Source: Rhodospirillales bacterium
Lineage (GTDB): Bacteria > Pseudomonadota > Alphaproteobacteria > Acetobacterales > Acetobacteraceae
Assembly (NCBI GenBank): GCA_028869995.1
Contig: JAGWQN010000013.1
Coordinates: 1-48,722, forward strand
Reading direction: 5' to 3'
DNA: 48,722 nucleotides
Under the pieces are notes generated by a model. It worked only from the letters and a program-made list of their open reading frames with translations, made no database searches and was not told where the DNA came from. The position numbers and the translations under genes were made by a program. This document shows, in pieces, positions 8,714 through 16,211 of this stretch; the first letter of the stretch is position 1; each line of letters begins with the position of its first letter.

Positions 8714-9625
8714 TCAGTTGGCGAGCCCGTCCGGCTCGACCAGATGGATACGCCGGATATCGGCACGGGTGGCACCGTCGGCGGCGGTCATGATGGTGTC
8801 CATGTAGGCCATCCCGAAAAGGATCTCGCTTCCGGCATAGGTCTTGACCTCGAAGAAATCGCGGGCCAGCGCGTGTTCGCGCGCCTGGACCGTGACGGTC
8901 AGGCGAATATCGTGGTCGAGCAGGTCCTCGCGGGCCATCCCATGCAACGGAGAATGTTCATCGATCACGTGCATCAGGGTCCAGGTGAGAACGAAAAGCG
9001 GTGTCCGGCTGCGCACCAGCCGCAATTCATGCGGAAGACGAAACGTCCTACCCTCGCTGCTGCGGGTGAGGTGCACGAAATAGACATGAGCCTCGGCACC
9101 GACGACGAGTCCGGTGCGGGCATAGGCCAGGCGGATCATCAATGTCGGCTGGCCGTCGTGTTGTGTGATCACCGCGTTGTCGGCGAACAGGACGTTGGGC
9201 TTGGGACGAGAGAAGCGGACGAAGATCAGCCCCGTCATGAGGGCGGTGAAGGTGAGCCCGACCATGATCTCGGCCGCCGAGACCAGATGGCCCCAGTTTG
9301 TCGCCGGCGCGAGTACGCCGTAGCCGACGGTGGCCAGCGTCTCGATCGAAAAGAAGAAGGCATCGCCGAACGCGCCGGGTCGGGCGTTGGCGATCGAGCC
9401 TGGCTGCGCGAGGTAAAGCAGAGCGAAGGCGACGTTCACGAGGATCTCGATCGCGAACATGCAGGCGAAGAAGACGGGCCAGGAGACGGTGACGGCGAGC
9501 CGGTAGGGATCGGTGAGGTCGAAATGAGCGGCTCCGACCTTGATCAGCGGTCGCTCGCCGACGCGGATCTGGTAGGGGTCGGGAGCGGATGTGTGGCCGG
9601 GGCGACCATGCCGATGTGGGACCAT
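8714..9625 (-). CDS. Inward-rectifier (KirBac-type) potassium channel
   Basis: Two-transmembrane potassium channel of 303 aa. Membrane helix 1 lies near residues 50-71. The pore loop carries the TVGYG selectivity filter at about 99-103 in the Kir-typical context FFFSIETLATVGYG. Helix 2 is near 113-138. The C-terminal half is the cytoplasmic immunoglobulin-like Kir domain (from FSRPKPNVLFADNAVI to VDGLAN-like end). Start ATG at 9625 with GGAG about ten bases upstream; an in-frame extension upstream lacks domain character. It passes potassium across the inner membrane; ligand gating cannot be seen. It stands alone between the deacetylase operon and the GST gene. Confidence 0.94.
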   Translation of the reverse strand: MVPHRHGRPGHTSAPDPYQIRVGERPLIKVGAAHFDLTDPYRLAVTVSWPVFFACMFAIEILVNVAFALLYLAQPGSIANARPGAFGDAFFFSIETLATVGYGVLAPATNWGHLVSAAEIMVGLTFTALMTGLIFVRFSRPKPNVLFADNAVITQHDGQPTLMIRLAYARTGLVVGAEAHVYFVHLTRSSEGRTFRLPHELRLVRSRTPLFVLTWTLMHVIDEHSPLHGMAREDLLDHDIRLTVTVQAREHALARDFFEVKTYAGSEILFGMAYMDTIMTAADGATRADIRRIHLVEPDGLAN

Positions 9626-9709
9626 CCTGTTCTCCGTTGATGAGGCGGGGCTGCGGCAAGGCGCGGGTCGGCTATGCCGCGCAGGCATCGCCGCGGCCCG
9701 CGCGGAGGC

Positions 9710-10645
9710 TCAGGCGGAGCGAAAATCCTGCGCCGGACCGGCTGGGACGATTCCGTTCGGGTTCAGGTGGCGATGGCTCTCGTAGTAATGGCGGCGGATG
9801 TGCTCGAAATCGCAGGTCGCGCCGATGCCCGGCATCTCGTAGATGCGACGGGCGAAGGAGGCGAGCCGTGGATAGTCCACCAGCCTGCGCAGGTTGCATT
9901 TGAAATGCCCGTGATAGACGGCATCGAAGCGCACCAGGGTGGTGAACAGGCGGATATCGGCTTCGGTGAGCTGGTTGCCCACCAGGAAATCGTGCCCGGC
10001 CAGGCGTTCTTCGAGCCAGTCGAGGGTGGTGAAGAGCGGATACAGCGCCGCCTCGTAGGCTTGCTGCGTCGTTGCGAATCCGGCACGATAGACACCGTTG
10101 TTCACCGTCTCGTAGACGCGTTCGTTGACGGCATCGATCTCGTCGCGCAACGCCTGCGGATAGTAGTCGGCGCGATCCGCGCCGATGCCGTCGAAGGCGC
10201 TGTTGAGGATGCGCAGGATCTCCGCGGACTCATTGTTGACGATCGTCCGGCTGGCCGCGTCCCACAGCAGCGGGACGGTGACGCGGCCCGTGTAGCGGGG
10301 ATCGGCGTGGCGGTAGAGCTCGTGCACGGCCGTGACGCCGGGCACCGGCGCGGCAACCACGCCCGGGCCAGGGGCGAAGGTCCAGCCCTGGTCAGCCATC
10401 AGCCAATGGGTGACCGAGACGCCGATCAGCCCCTCCAGCCCCTTGAGGGCGCGCATGATCAGGGTACGGTGGGCCCAGGGGCAGGCGAGCGAGACGACGA
10501 GGCGGTAGCGCCCGGACTCCGGCGGGTGCGCGCTCGCGGGTGCGATGGTGGCGCGAAAGCGGGTCGGCTGGCGGACGAAGACGCCCCCCTGGCTCGGCAG
10601 GCTGCGCGCTGCCGGGTCCCAAACGCCGTCCACCATCACACCCAT
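9710..10645 (-). CDS. Glutathionyl-hydroquinone reductase (Xi-class GST)
   Basis: Enzyme of 311 aa that removes glutathione from glutathionyl-hydroquinones. The catalytic cysteine is in SLACPWAHRT, the hallmark of the ECM4/YqjG group. Downstream come the thioredoxin-like domain with VPLLWDAASRTIVNNES and the helical C-terminal domain with DAVYHGHFKCNLRRL and YPRL, all typical of this class. The length fits the family (about 310-330). The start ATG at 10645 lies only 26 bases after the 3' end of a tRNA-Gly gene on the same strand, with no strong ribosome site visible, so it may be read from the tRNA transcript. Function as quinone detoxification is well supported by family. Confidence 0.92.
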   Translation of the reverse strand: MGVMVDGVWDPAARSLPSQGGVFVRQPTRFRATIAPASAHPPESGRYRLVVSLACPWAHRTLIMRALKGLEGLIGVSVTHWLMADQGWTFAPGPGVVAAPVPGVTAVHELYRHADPRYTGRVTVPLLWDAASRTIVNNESAEILRILNSAFDGIGADRADYYPQALRDEIDAVNERVYETVNNGVYRAGFATTQQAYEAALYPLFTTLDWLEERLAGHDFLVGNQLTEADIRLFTTLVRFDAVYHGHFKCNLRRLVDYPRLASFARRIYEMPGIGATCDFEHIRRHYYESHRHLNPNGIVPAGPAQDFRSA

Positions 10646-10671
10646 GCAAACATACCCGTGCTGGACGCGGC

Positions 10672-10745
10672 TGGAGCGGGTGAAGGGAATCGAACCCTCG
10701 TATGCAGCTTGGGAAGCTGCCGTTCTACCATTGAACTACACCCGC
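10672..10745 (-). tRNA. tRNA-Gly (anticodon CCC)
   Basis: Read on the minus strand, the 7-bp acceptor stem GCGGGTG/CACCCGC closes a full cloverleaf. The anticodon stem GCAGC/GCTGC holds the loop TTCCCAA, giving anticodon CCC for the glycine codon GGG. The T arm reads GGGTTCGATTCCC. The discriminator is T and the CCA end is encoded (10672-10674). The GST gene begins 26 bases downstream. Confidence 0.97.
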
Positions 10746-10867
10746 GCCGCTGAGGGCCTTGGTCGAGGTTATAGGGGAAGCGCCGCCGGCGGCGCAATCG
10801 CTCCGGGCTGGCCGCAGGGTTGACCGGCCGGGGCAGGGCGTCTAGGTGACCGCGCCGGGCCGTTCCG

Positions 10868-10924
10868 GCCCTCGTGATTTGTCCGGCCGGATTGCGGCGA
10901 GGTAAAAGAAGCGCGCTAAAGAGG
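10868..10924 (+). promoter_or_regulatory. SAM-II riboswitch in the metZ leader
   Basis: The element keeps the conserved SAM-II features in order: P1 arm CCTCG (10870-10874) running into GTGATTTG, then CCGGCCGG, ATTGC, the closing P1 arm CGAGG (10898-10902), and the 3' strand GCTAAAGAGG (10915-10924) that forms the pseudoknot and contains a Shine-Dalgarno-like AAAGAGG. The class binds S-adenosylmethionine and is found upstream of methionine genes in alphaproteobacteria. It precedes metZ here, so it should lower metZ expression when SAM is abundant. The metZ ATG lies about 62 bases further on, farther than a simple occluded-ribosome-site model predicts. No covariance score was run. Confidence 0.88.
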
Positions 10925-10986
10925 CTGACGGGGCACCTGCGTGCCGCGTCGAATCGAGGCCGGGTCAGCGACAGGGGCCCGACAGC

Positions 10987-12216
10987 ATGACCGAATCCCA
11001 GAAAGACACGGCTTATCGACCCGCCACCACGCTGGTGCACGGCGGCACCGTGCGCAGCAACTTCGACGAAACCGCCGAGGCGTTGTTCCTGACATCCGGC
11101 TTCGTCTATGCGAATGCCGAGCAGGCGGAAGCGACCTTCACCGGCACCGAGCAGCACTTTCAGTACTCCCGCTTCGGCAATCCGACCGTGGCGATGCTGG
11201 AGAAGCGTCTTGCCCAGATCGAAGGCGCGCAGGCCTGCCGCGTGACCGCGACGGGCATGGCCGCGGTGCATGCCGCCATTCTATCCCATGTGAAGGCGGG
11301 CGACCGCGTGGTGGCATCGCGGGCGTTGTTCGGCTCCTGCCACTGGATCGTCTCCACGCTGCTGCCACGCTACGGCATCGAGACCGAATTCGTGGACGGC
11401 GCCGACCTCGCAGGCTGGCGCACGGCGCTGGCGCGGCCGGCGAGCCTGGTGCTGCTGGAATCGCCCTCCAACCCGATGCTGGAGATCGTCGATCTGCGGA
11501 CGGTCAGCGCCCTCGCGCATGCGGCCGGTGCGATCGTTGTCGTGGACAATGTCTTCGCCACGCCGCTGTTGCAGAAACCGATCGAACTCGGCGCCGATGT
11601 CGTGGTCTATTCGCTGACCAAGCACAGCGACGGGCAGGGGCGCGTGCTCGGTGGAGCCGTGCTGGGCAGCGAAAAATGGGTGAACGAGGTCCTGCAGCCC
11701 TATATCCGCAATACGGGGCCCTCACTCTCGGCGTTCAATGCCTGGGTGCTGCTGAAGGGCCTCGAGACGCTGGCCCTGCGTGTCGATGCGGCGCAGGGCA
11801 GCGCCGAGAAGCTGGCCGGATGGCTCGCGCGCCAATCGGCCGTGGCGCGTGTGTGGTACCCGACATTGCCCGATTTCGCGCAGCGCGAGCTCGCGGCCGC
11901 GCAGATGCGCGGCGGCGGCACCCTGGTCACGTTCGAGCTGCGGGGCGGCAAGCCGGCCGCGTTCGCGCTGATGAACGCGCTCAGGCTGATCCGGATTTCC
12001 AACAATCTCGGCGATTCCAAATCGCTGGTCACGCATCCGGCGACGACGACGCATATGCGCATCGGCGCCGCCGAACGCGCGAAGCTCGGCATCACAGACG
12101 GTGTGATCCGTTTCTCGGTGGGTCTCGAGGATGTCGAGGATCTGCGCGATGACCTGGCGGCGGGACTGGCCGCGGCCGGCACCTGTGCGGCACCGACACC
12201 GGGGGCGGCCGTCTAG
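10987..12216 (+). CDS. metZ: O-succinylhomoserine sulfhydrylase
   Basis: PLP enzyme of the Cys/Met metabolism family, 409 aa, converting O-succinylhomoserine and sulfide to homocysteine for methionine synthesis. The PLP lysine is Lys212 in YSLTKHSDGQGR. Other family blocks are YSRFGNPT (about 60-67), ATGMAAVH, LLESPSNPMLE, VVDNVFATP and, near the C-terminus, SLVTHPATTTH and IRFSVGLED. The HSDGQGR stretch and the overall form favour MetZ over MetB or MetC. ATG at 10987 has AGGGG nine bases before it. A SAM-II riboswitch lies in the leader, which agrees with a methionine role. The gene converges with the permease at 12274. Confidence 0.93.
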   Translation: MTESQKDTAYRPATTLVHGGTVRSNFDETAEALFLTSGFVYANAEQAEATFTGTEQHFQYSRFGNPTVAMLEKRLAQIEGAQACRVTATGMAAVHAAILSHVKAGDRVVASRALFGSCHWIVSTLLPRYGIETEFVDGADLAGWRTALARPASLVLLESPSNPMLEIVDLRTVSALAHAAGAIVVVDNVFATPLLQKPIELGADVVVYSLTKHSDGQGRVLGGAVLGSEKWVNEVLQPYIRNTGPSLSAFNAWVLLKGLETLALRVDAAQGSAEKLAGWLARQSAVARVWYPTLPDFAQRELAAAQMRGGGTLVTFELRGGKPAAFALMNALRLIRISNNLGDSKSLVTHPATTTHMRIGAAERAKLGITDGVIRFSVGLEDVEDLRDDLAAGLAAAGTCAAPTPGAAV

Positions 12217-12273
12217 GGCGCTCGCGGGGCTGGCTGCAGATCCATGCCTGGGATGCGGGCGCGTGCCAACGCG

Positions 12274-13059
12274 CTACGCTCCCAGCGCACGCCAACTTTG
12301 CCAGATCATGTAGGCGGCGACGACGAAGATCATGCCGGCGAAGATCAGCCGCAGGGCCTGCCCGTGCGCCAGGCGGCGTGCGAGGCGCATGCCCGCCACG
12401 GAGCCGACGACGCCACCGATGATGAACGCCAGGGCGACGCCCCAGGCGACCAGCCCCGACGCTGCGTAGTTCAGCGCCGAGGTGAGGCCGAAAGCCGTCA
12501 CCCCGACGAGCGACGTGCCGATCGCGTTGATCATCGGCATGCCGGTCGAGGCGACCAGGCCGGGGACGATGAGGAAGCCGCCGCCGATACCGAAGAACCC
12601 GGCGAACAAACCGGTGCCGAAGCCCGTGGCGAGCACTTTCGGTGCGTTGTCGAGTGTGCACTCCGCGCTCTCTGCGCCGTGGTCGCGCCGGGAACGCAGC
12701 ATCAGCACGCCGACCGCGACCATGACGAAGGCGAACAGGATCAGCAGGCGCCGGCCGTCGAAGGCCTTGCCGGCGCTGGAGCCGAGGTATGCGCCGATGA
12801 CGCCCGCGGCGGCGAAGACGAGGCCGCAGCGCCACTTCACCGTCCGCGCGCGCGCATGGCTCAGCAGCCCGGTTGCGGCGTTGAACGCGACCGCCAGCGC
12901 GCTGGTGCCGATCGCCAGGTGCGGGTCGCGCAGGCCAACGAGATAGACGATGAGCGGCACCGCGAGGATCGAGCCGCCACCACCGACGAGACCGAGAGAG
13001 AAGCTGACCAGACCGCCGCTGAGGGCGCTGAGACCGTATTGCACGAAGGACAGGCTCAT
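12274..13059 (-). CDS. TauE/SafE-family permease (sulfite exporter-like)
   Basis: Inner-membrane protein of 261 aa with about eight hydrophobic segments in two similar halves. Each half opens with the family glycine motif: SLGLVGGGGSILAVP near residues 21-35 and GFFGIGGGFLIVPG in the second half. Members export sulfite, sulfoacetate or other organosulfur anions. The convergent partner is metZ, so a sulfur-related cargo is tempting, but convergent placement is weak evidence. The ATG at 13059 starts directly at the first membrane segment. The substrate is undetermined. Confidence 0.9.
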   Translation of the reverse strand: MSLSFVQYGLSALSGGLVSFSLGLVGGGGSILAVPLIVYLVGLRDPHLAIGTSALAVAFNAATGLLSHARARTVKWRCGLVFAAAGVIGAYLGSSAGKAFDGRRLLILFAFVMVAVGVLMLRSRRDHGAESAECTLDNAPKVLATGFGTGLFAGFFGIGGGFLIVPGLVASTGMPMINAIGTSLVGVTAFGLTSALNYAASGLVAWGVALAFIIGGVVGSVAGMRLARRLAHGQALRLIFAGMIFVVAAYMIWQSWRALGA

Positions 13060-13226
13060 GGCGTCAGATGCATGTTGGCAATGCCTCGGAGGTTGCCGCG
13101 CGAGCGTTGCCGGGGAGAAGCCCTGCTGCTCCGGGAATGGCGACCTGGCCCTTTATGGTGGCGCTTCGATGGCGCTGCCTTTCGTCGCGAAAGCGGCATG
13201 ATCTCCTTCCGTCGCCCATGGCGCCG

Positions 13227-14063
13227 CTACAGCATCGCCAGGGCCTGCTTGCGTCGTGGCGGGGGTAAGGCTGCGTCGATCGTCGCGAGATCGTCGGCAT
13301 CCAGCCGCAGCCGCGCGGCGGCTGCGTTGGCTGTGACGTGTTCGACGGTTCCGGCCTTCGGAATGGCGATGACGCATCCGGAACGAACGGCCCATGCCAG
13401 GGCGACCTGCGCGGGGGTTGCGCCATGGCGGGCCGCGACCGTCGCGAGGGCTCGGGACCGCAGCAGGCGCCCAGCCTGGCCGAGCGGTGTGTAGCCCATC
13501 ACCGGCACGCCCCGGGCCGCCTGCCACGCCAGGAGGTCGAATTCGATGCCACGATGCTCAGGGTTGTACAGTACCTGGTTGGCGGCACAGTTGGTACCAC
13601 CCGCAGCCCATAACTCTTCAAGGTCGTCGACATCGAAATTGGAAACACCCCAGGCGCGGATCTTGCCCGCGGCGAGCAGGTCTTCCATCGCGGCGATGGT
13701 CTCGGCGAGCGGCACCGAACCGCGCCAGTGCAGCAAGTAGAGATCGATACGATCGGTGCCGAGCCGGCCCAGGCTGCGTTCACAGGCAGCGATGCAGCCC
13801 TGCCGCGACGCGTTGTGCGGATAGACCTTGGAGACGAGGAAAACGTCCTCCCGTCTTCCCGCCATGGCTTGCGCGACCACGCGCTCGGCACCACCCTCTG
13901 CGTACATCTCTGCGGTGTCGATCAGCGAGAGGCCGAGGTCGAGCCCGGCGCGCAGAGCCATAGCCTCCGCCTTCGCGTCGGAATTCGCCTCGCCCATGTG
14001 CCAGGTGCCCTGTCCCAGGGAGGGCACCAAGGAGCCGTCCGGCAGACGGACGCGCGCGATCAC
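13227..14063 (-). CDS. Aldo/keto reductase
   Basis: NADPH-type aldo/keto reductase of 278 aa. The catalytic tetrad is present: Asp and Tyr in LIDTAEMYAEG, Lys in VSKVYPHN and His in LLHWRGS. The family motif WGVSNFDVDDLEEL and the C-terminal cofactor segment IPKAGTVEHV follow. I place the start at GTG 14063, where it overlaps the dipeptidase stop as GTGA; upstream in-frame sequence has no domain character. It is the third gene of the BKACE-dipeptidase-reductase unit, so it may reduce a keto or aldehyde product of that pathway. The exact substrate is unknown. Confidence 0.88.
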   Translation of the reverse strand: MIARVRLPDGSLVPSLGQGTWHMGEANSDAKAEAMALRAGLDLGLSLIDTAEMYAEGGAERVVAQAMAGRREDVFLVSKVYPHNASRQGCIAACERSLGRLGTDRIDLYLLHWRGSVPLAETIAAMEDLLAAGKIRAWGVSNFDVDDLEELWAAGGTNCAANQVLYNPEHRGIEFDLLAWQAARGVPVMGYTPLGQAGRLLRSRALATVAARHGATPAQVALAWAVRSGCVIAIPKAGTVEHVTANAAAARLRLDADDLATIDAALPPPRRKQALAML

Positions 14064-15061
14064 GTGGCCAACGCTTCCGCCCGCTCCATGCAGCGCAGGA
14101 AGTTGCCGCCCCACAGCAGCGCGATCGCCGCTGGGTCGTAGCCGCGCGCAAGCAGCGCCTCGGTCACGTTCGGGCTCTCGCCGATATGCTGCCAGCCGAC
14201 GAAGCCACCGCCGCCATCGAAGTCGGACGAAATGCCGACATGGTGGATGCCGATCCGCTTCACCGCGTAGTCGATGTGGTCGCAGAAATCCGCAAGTGTC
14301 ACCGTCTCTGCGGTGCCGCCGGACTTGAGGAAGGAGGGGACGGCGGTGATCTGGACCACGCCGCCGCAATCGCGCATGGCGTCGAGCTGCTCATCATCGA
14401 GGTTGCGCGCATGATCGCACAGGGCGCGGATGCACGAATGGGTGGCAACGACGGGTGATTTCGACAGCGCCGCGGTCTGCAGCATCGTCGCCTTCGACGT
14501 ATGCGCGATGTCGGCAAGCATGCCTACCCGGTTGAGAACCGCGATCGCTTCGCGCCCGAGCGCCGACAGGCCGCCATGCTCGGCCGATCCGTCGCCGAGA
14601 TCGGTGCGGGGAATCGCGGAATCCGCCAGGGCGTTGTGACCGTTATGGGTGATGGTCAGGTAGGTCGCCCCCATGGCCCGCAACTCAGCCAGACGTTGGG
14701 GCTGTTCGCCGATCGCGTAGCCATTTTCCACGGCGGGGACGATGGCGATCTGCCCTGCGGCCCGCGCGGCGCGGATGTTGGCGCTGTTGCGGCAGAGGAC
14801 GGCACCCTCGCGTCCGAGCCCGCCGATCACGCCGAGCATGCCGGCGGCGCGCTCCCAGGCAGCGGCATGGCCGGCCGGGTCGCGCTTGCCCTGGGGGACA
14901 TAGGCGGCCAGGAAGGCCGCTCCCATGCCTCCGGCGCGCAGTTTCGGCAGGTCCACATGGCGCGGGCCGGGGGAGAAGAAATCGGGGCCCGACGGCCAGG
15001 GGATGTCGATATGCGTATCCATTGCCAGCAGGCTGGCGTGCACGCCGTTTGTCGCGTCCAT
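14060..15061 (-). CDS. Membrane-dipeptidase family (M19) dizinc peptidase
   Basis: Renal-dipeptidase-like enzyme of 333 aa. The metal and active-site blocks are visible: MDTHIDIPW near the N-terminus, the bridging-Glu region VPAVENGYAIG, THNGHNALADS, DIAHTSKAT, VATHSCIRALCDHARN, GISSDFDGGGG, and a closing ALLWGGNFLR. There is no signal peptide, so it is probably cytoplasmic. M19 enzymes cleave dipeptides, often with a D-residue or dehydro residue at the C-terminal side. Its start overlaps the BKACE stop (TGATG) and its stop overlaps the reductase start (GTGA), so the three proteins are probably made together. Confidence 0.92.
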   Translation of the reverse strand: MDATNGVHASLLAMDTHIDIPWPSGPDFFSPGPRHVDLPKLRAGGMGAAFLAAYVPQGKRDPAGHAAAWERAAGMLGVIGGLGREGAVLCRNSANIRAARAAGQIAIVPAVENGYAIGEQPQRLAELRAMGATYLTITHNGHNALADSAIPRTDLGDGSAEHGGLSALGREAIAVLNRVGMLADIAHTSKATMLQTAALSKSPVVATHSCIRALCDHARNLDDEQLDAMRDCGGVVQITAVPSFLKSGGTAETVTLADFCDHIDYAVKRIGIHHVGISSDFDGGGGFVGWQHIGESPNVTEALLARGYDPAAIALLWGGNFLRCMERAEALAT

Positions 15062-15987
15062 CAGAACCCCACCTTGTCACCGCCCTTGAGTTTCAACATG
15101 GCCCGCGCCTCTGCGGGCGTGGCAATTTCGAGCGAAAGCTCCTCGAGGATGCGGCGGATCTTCGCCACCTGCTCGGCATTGGACTTCGCCATCTTTCCCT
15201 TGGCAATGTAGAGCGAGTCCTCGAGCCCGACGCGCACATTGCCGCCCATGATGCCGGCCATGGTCGTGAAAGCCATCTGGTGGCGGCCGGCGGCGAGCAC
15301 CGACCAGACATAGTCTTTGCCGAACAGCCGATCCGCGGTCTCGCGCATGTACATCAGGTTGCGCGGCTCGGCGCCGATGCCGCCCAGGATGCCGAAGATG
15401 GTCTGGATGAAGAGCGGTGGCTCGACGACGCCCTTATCGAGGCAATGGGCCAGATTGTAGAGGTGGCCGACATCGTAGCACTCGAACTCGAAACGAGTTC
15501 CATGGCCCTTGCCCATGATCTCGACGATGCGGGCGACATCGCCAAAAGTATTCCTAAATATATGATCGACTGTTCGTTCCAGGTAGTCCTTTTCCCAGTC
15601 GTATTTCCATGTGCTGCGCTTATCGGCTCCCGCAGAGATGTTGAAATTCATCGAGCCCATGTTGAGCGAACACATTTCGGGCTTGGCGACCATCGGTGCC
15701 GCCAGGCGCTCCTCCACGCTCATCTTGAGGCCGCCGCCCGTGGTGACGTTGAGCACAGCGTCGGAGGACTGCTTGATGATGGGCAGGAAGCGCATGAACA
15801 GGGCCGGATCCGGCGATGGCTCGCCGGTCTCGGGATTGCGGGCATGCAAGTGGATGATGGCTGCCCCGGCTTCTGCGGCCTCGATCGAGGCGCGGGCGAT
15901 CTGCTCCGGTGTGATGGGCAGGGCGTCGGACATCGAGGGGGTGGCGATCGCCCCGGTGATGGCGCAGGAGATAATGACCTTGGACAT
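15061..15987 (-). CDS. Beta-keto acid cleavage enzyme (BKACE, DUF849)
   Basis: Zinc enzyme of 308 aa in the 3-keto-5-aminohexanoate cleavage family. These condense a beta-keto acid with acetyl-CoA and split it into acetoacetate and a new acyl-CoA. The zinc histidines are His46 and His48 in IHLHARNP. Other blocks are NVTTGGGLKMS, CSLNMGSMNF and GGNVRVGLEDSLY near the C-terminus. It is the first gene of an overlapping trio with an M19 dipeptidase and an aldo/keto reductase. The keto-acid substrate cannot be read from sequence. A short run of codons rare for this genome lies at about 15541-15575, noted separately. Confidence 0.92.
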   Translation of the reverse strand: MSKVIISCAITGAIATPSMSDALPITPEQIARASIEAAEAGAAIIHLHARNPETGEPSPDPALFMRFLPIIKQSSDAVLNVTTGGGLKMSVEERLAAPMVAKPEMCSLNMGSMNFNISAGADKRSTWKYDWEKDYLERTVDHIFRNTFGDVARIVEIMGKGHGTRFEFECYDVGHLYNLAHCLDKGVVEPPLFIQTIFGILGGIGAEPRNLMYMRETADRLFGKDYVWSVLAAGRHQMAFTTMAGIMGGNVRVGLEDSLYIAKGKMAKSNAEQVAKIRRILEELSLEIATPAEARAMLKLKGGDKVGF

Positions 15988-16099
15988 GCTGGCTCCCTTG
16001 GTGCGGCTCCAGTCTGCACCGTGCCGACGCGCGGGCCAACCCGTCCGGCTGCGCCCGGGTTTGGCGCCGCGGCGCCGGTTGCGGTATGAGACTGTCAGT

Positions 16100-16176
16100 G
16101 TCCCCGTAGCTCAGCAGGATAGAGCACAGGATTCCTAATCCTGGGGCCGTGGGTTCGAATCCCGCCGGGGACACCA
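16100..16176 (+). tRNA. tRNA-Arg (anticodon CCT)
   Basis: The acceptor stem GTCCCCG/CGGGGAC pairs perfectly. The D arm begins AGCTCAGCAGGATAGAGC. The anticodon stem CAGGA/TCCTG encloses TTCCTAA, giving anticodon CCT for the rare arginine codon AGG. The T arm is GTGGGTTCGAATCCCGC. The discriminator is A and CCA is encoded (16174-16176). It stands between the BKACE operon, which diverges from it, and a convergent sensor-kinase gene. Confidence 0.97.
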
Positions 16177-16211
16177 TGCTCGAATAGAACTTGGGAGCGG
16201 TCAGCGCAGGC

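Noticed and set aside
10941-12152. 403-codon frame starting at GTG 10941, close after the riboswitch
   Set aside because: It is out of frame with metZ, which shows all PLP-family motifs, and its product is Arg-rich with no domain. The GTG position relative to the riboswitch is tempting but not supported.
10672-16176. tRNA-Gly and tRNA-Arg as integration sites flanking an island
   Set aside because: No integrase, direct repeats of the tRNA ends or change in composition was seen between or beside them.
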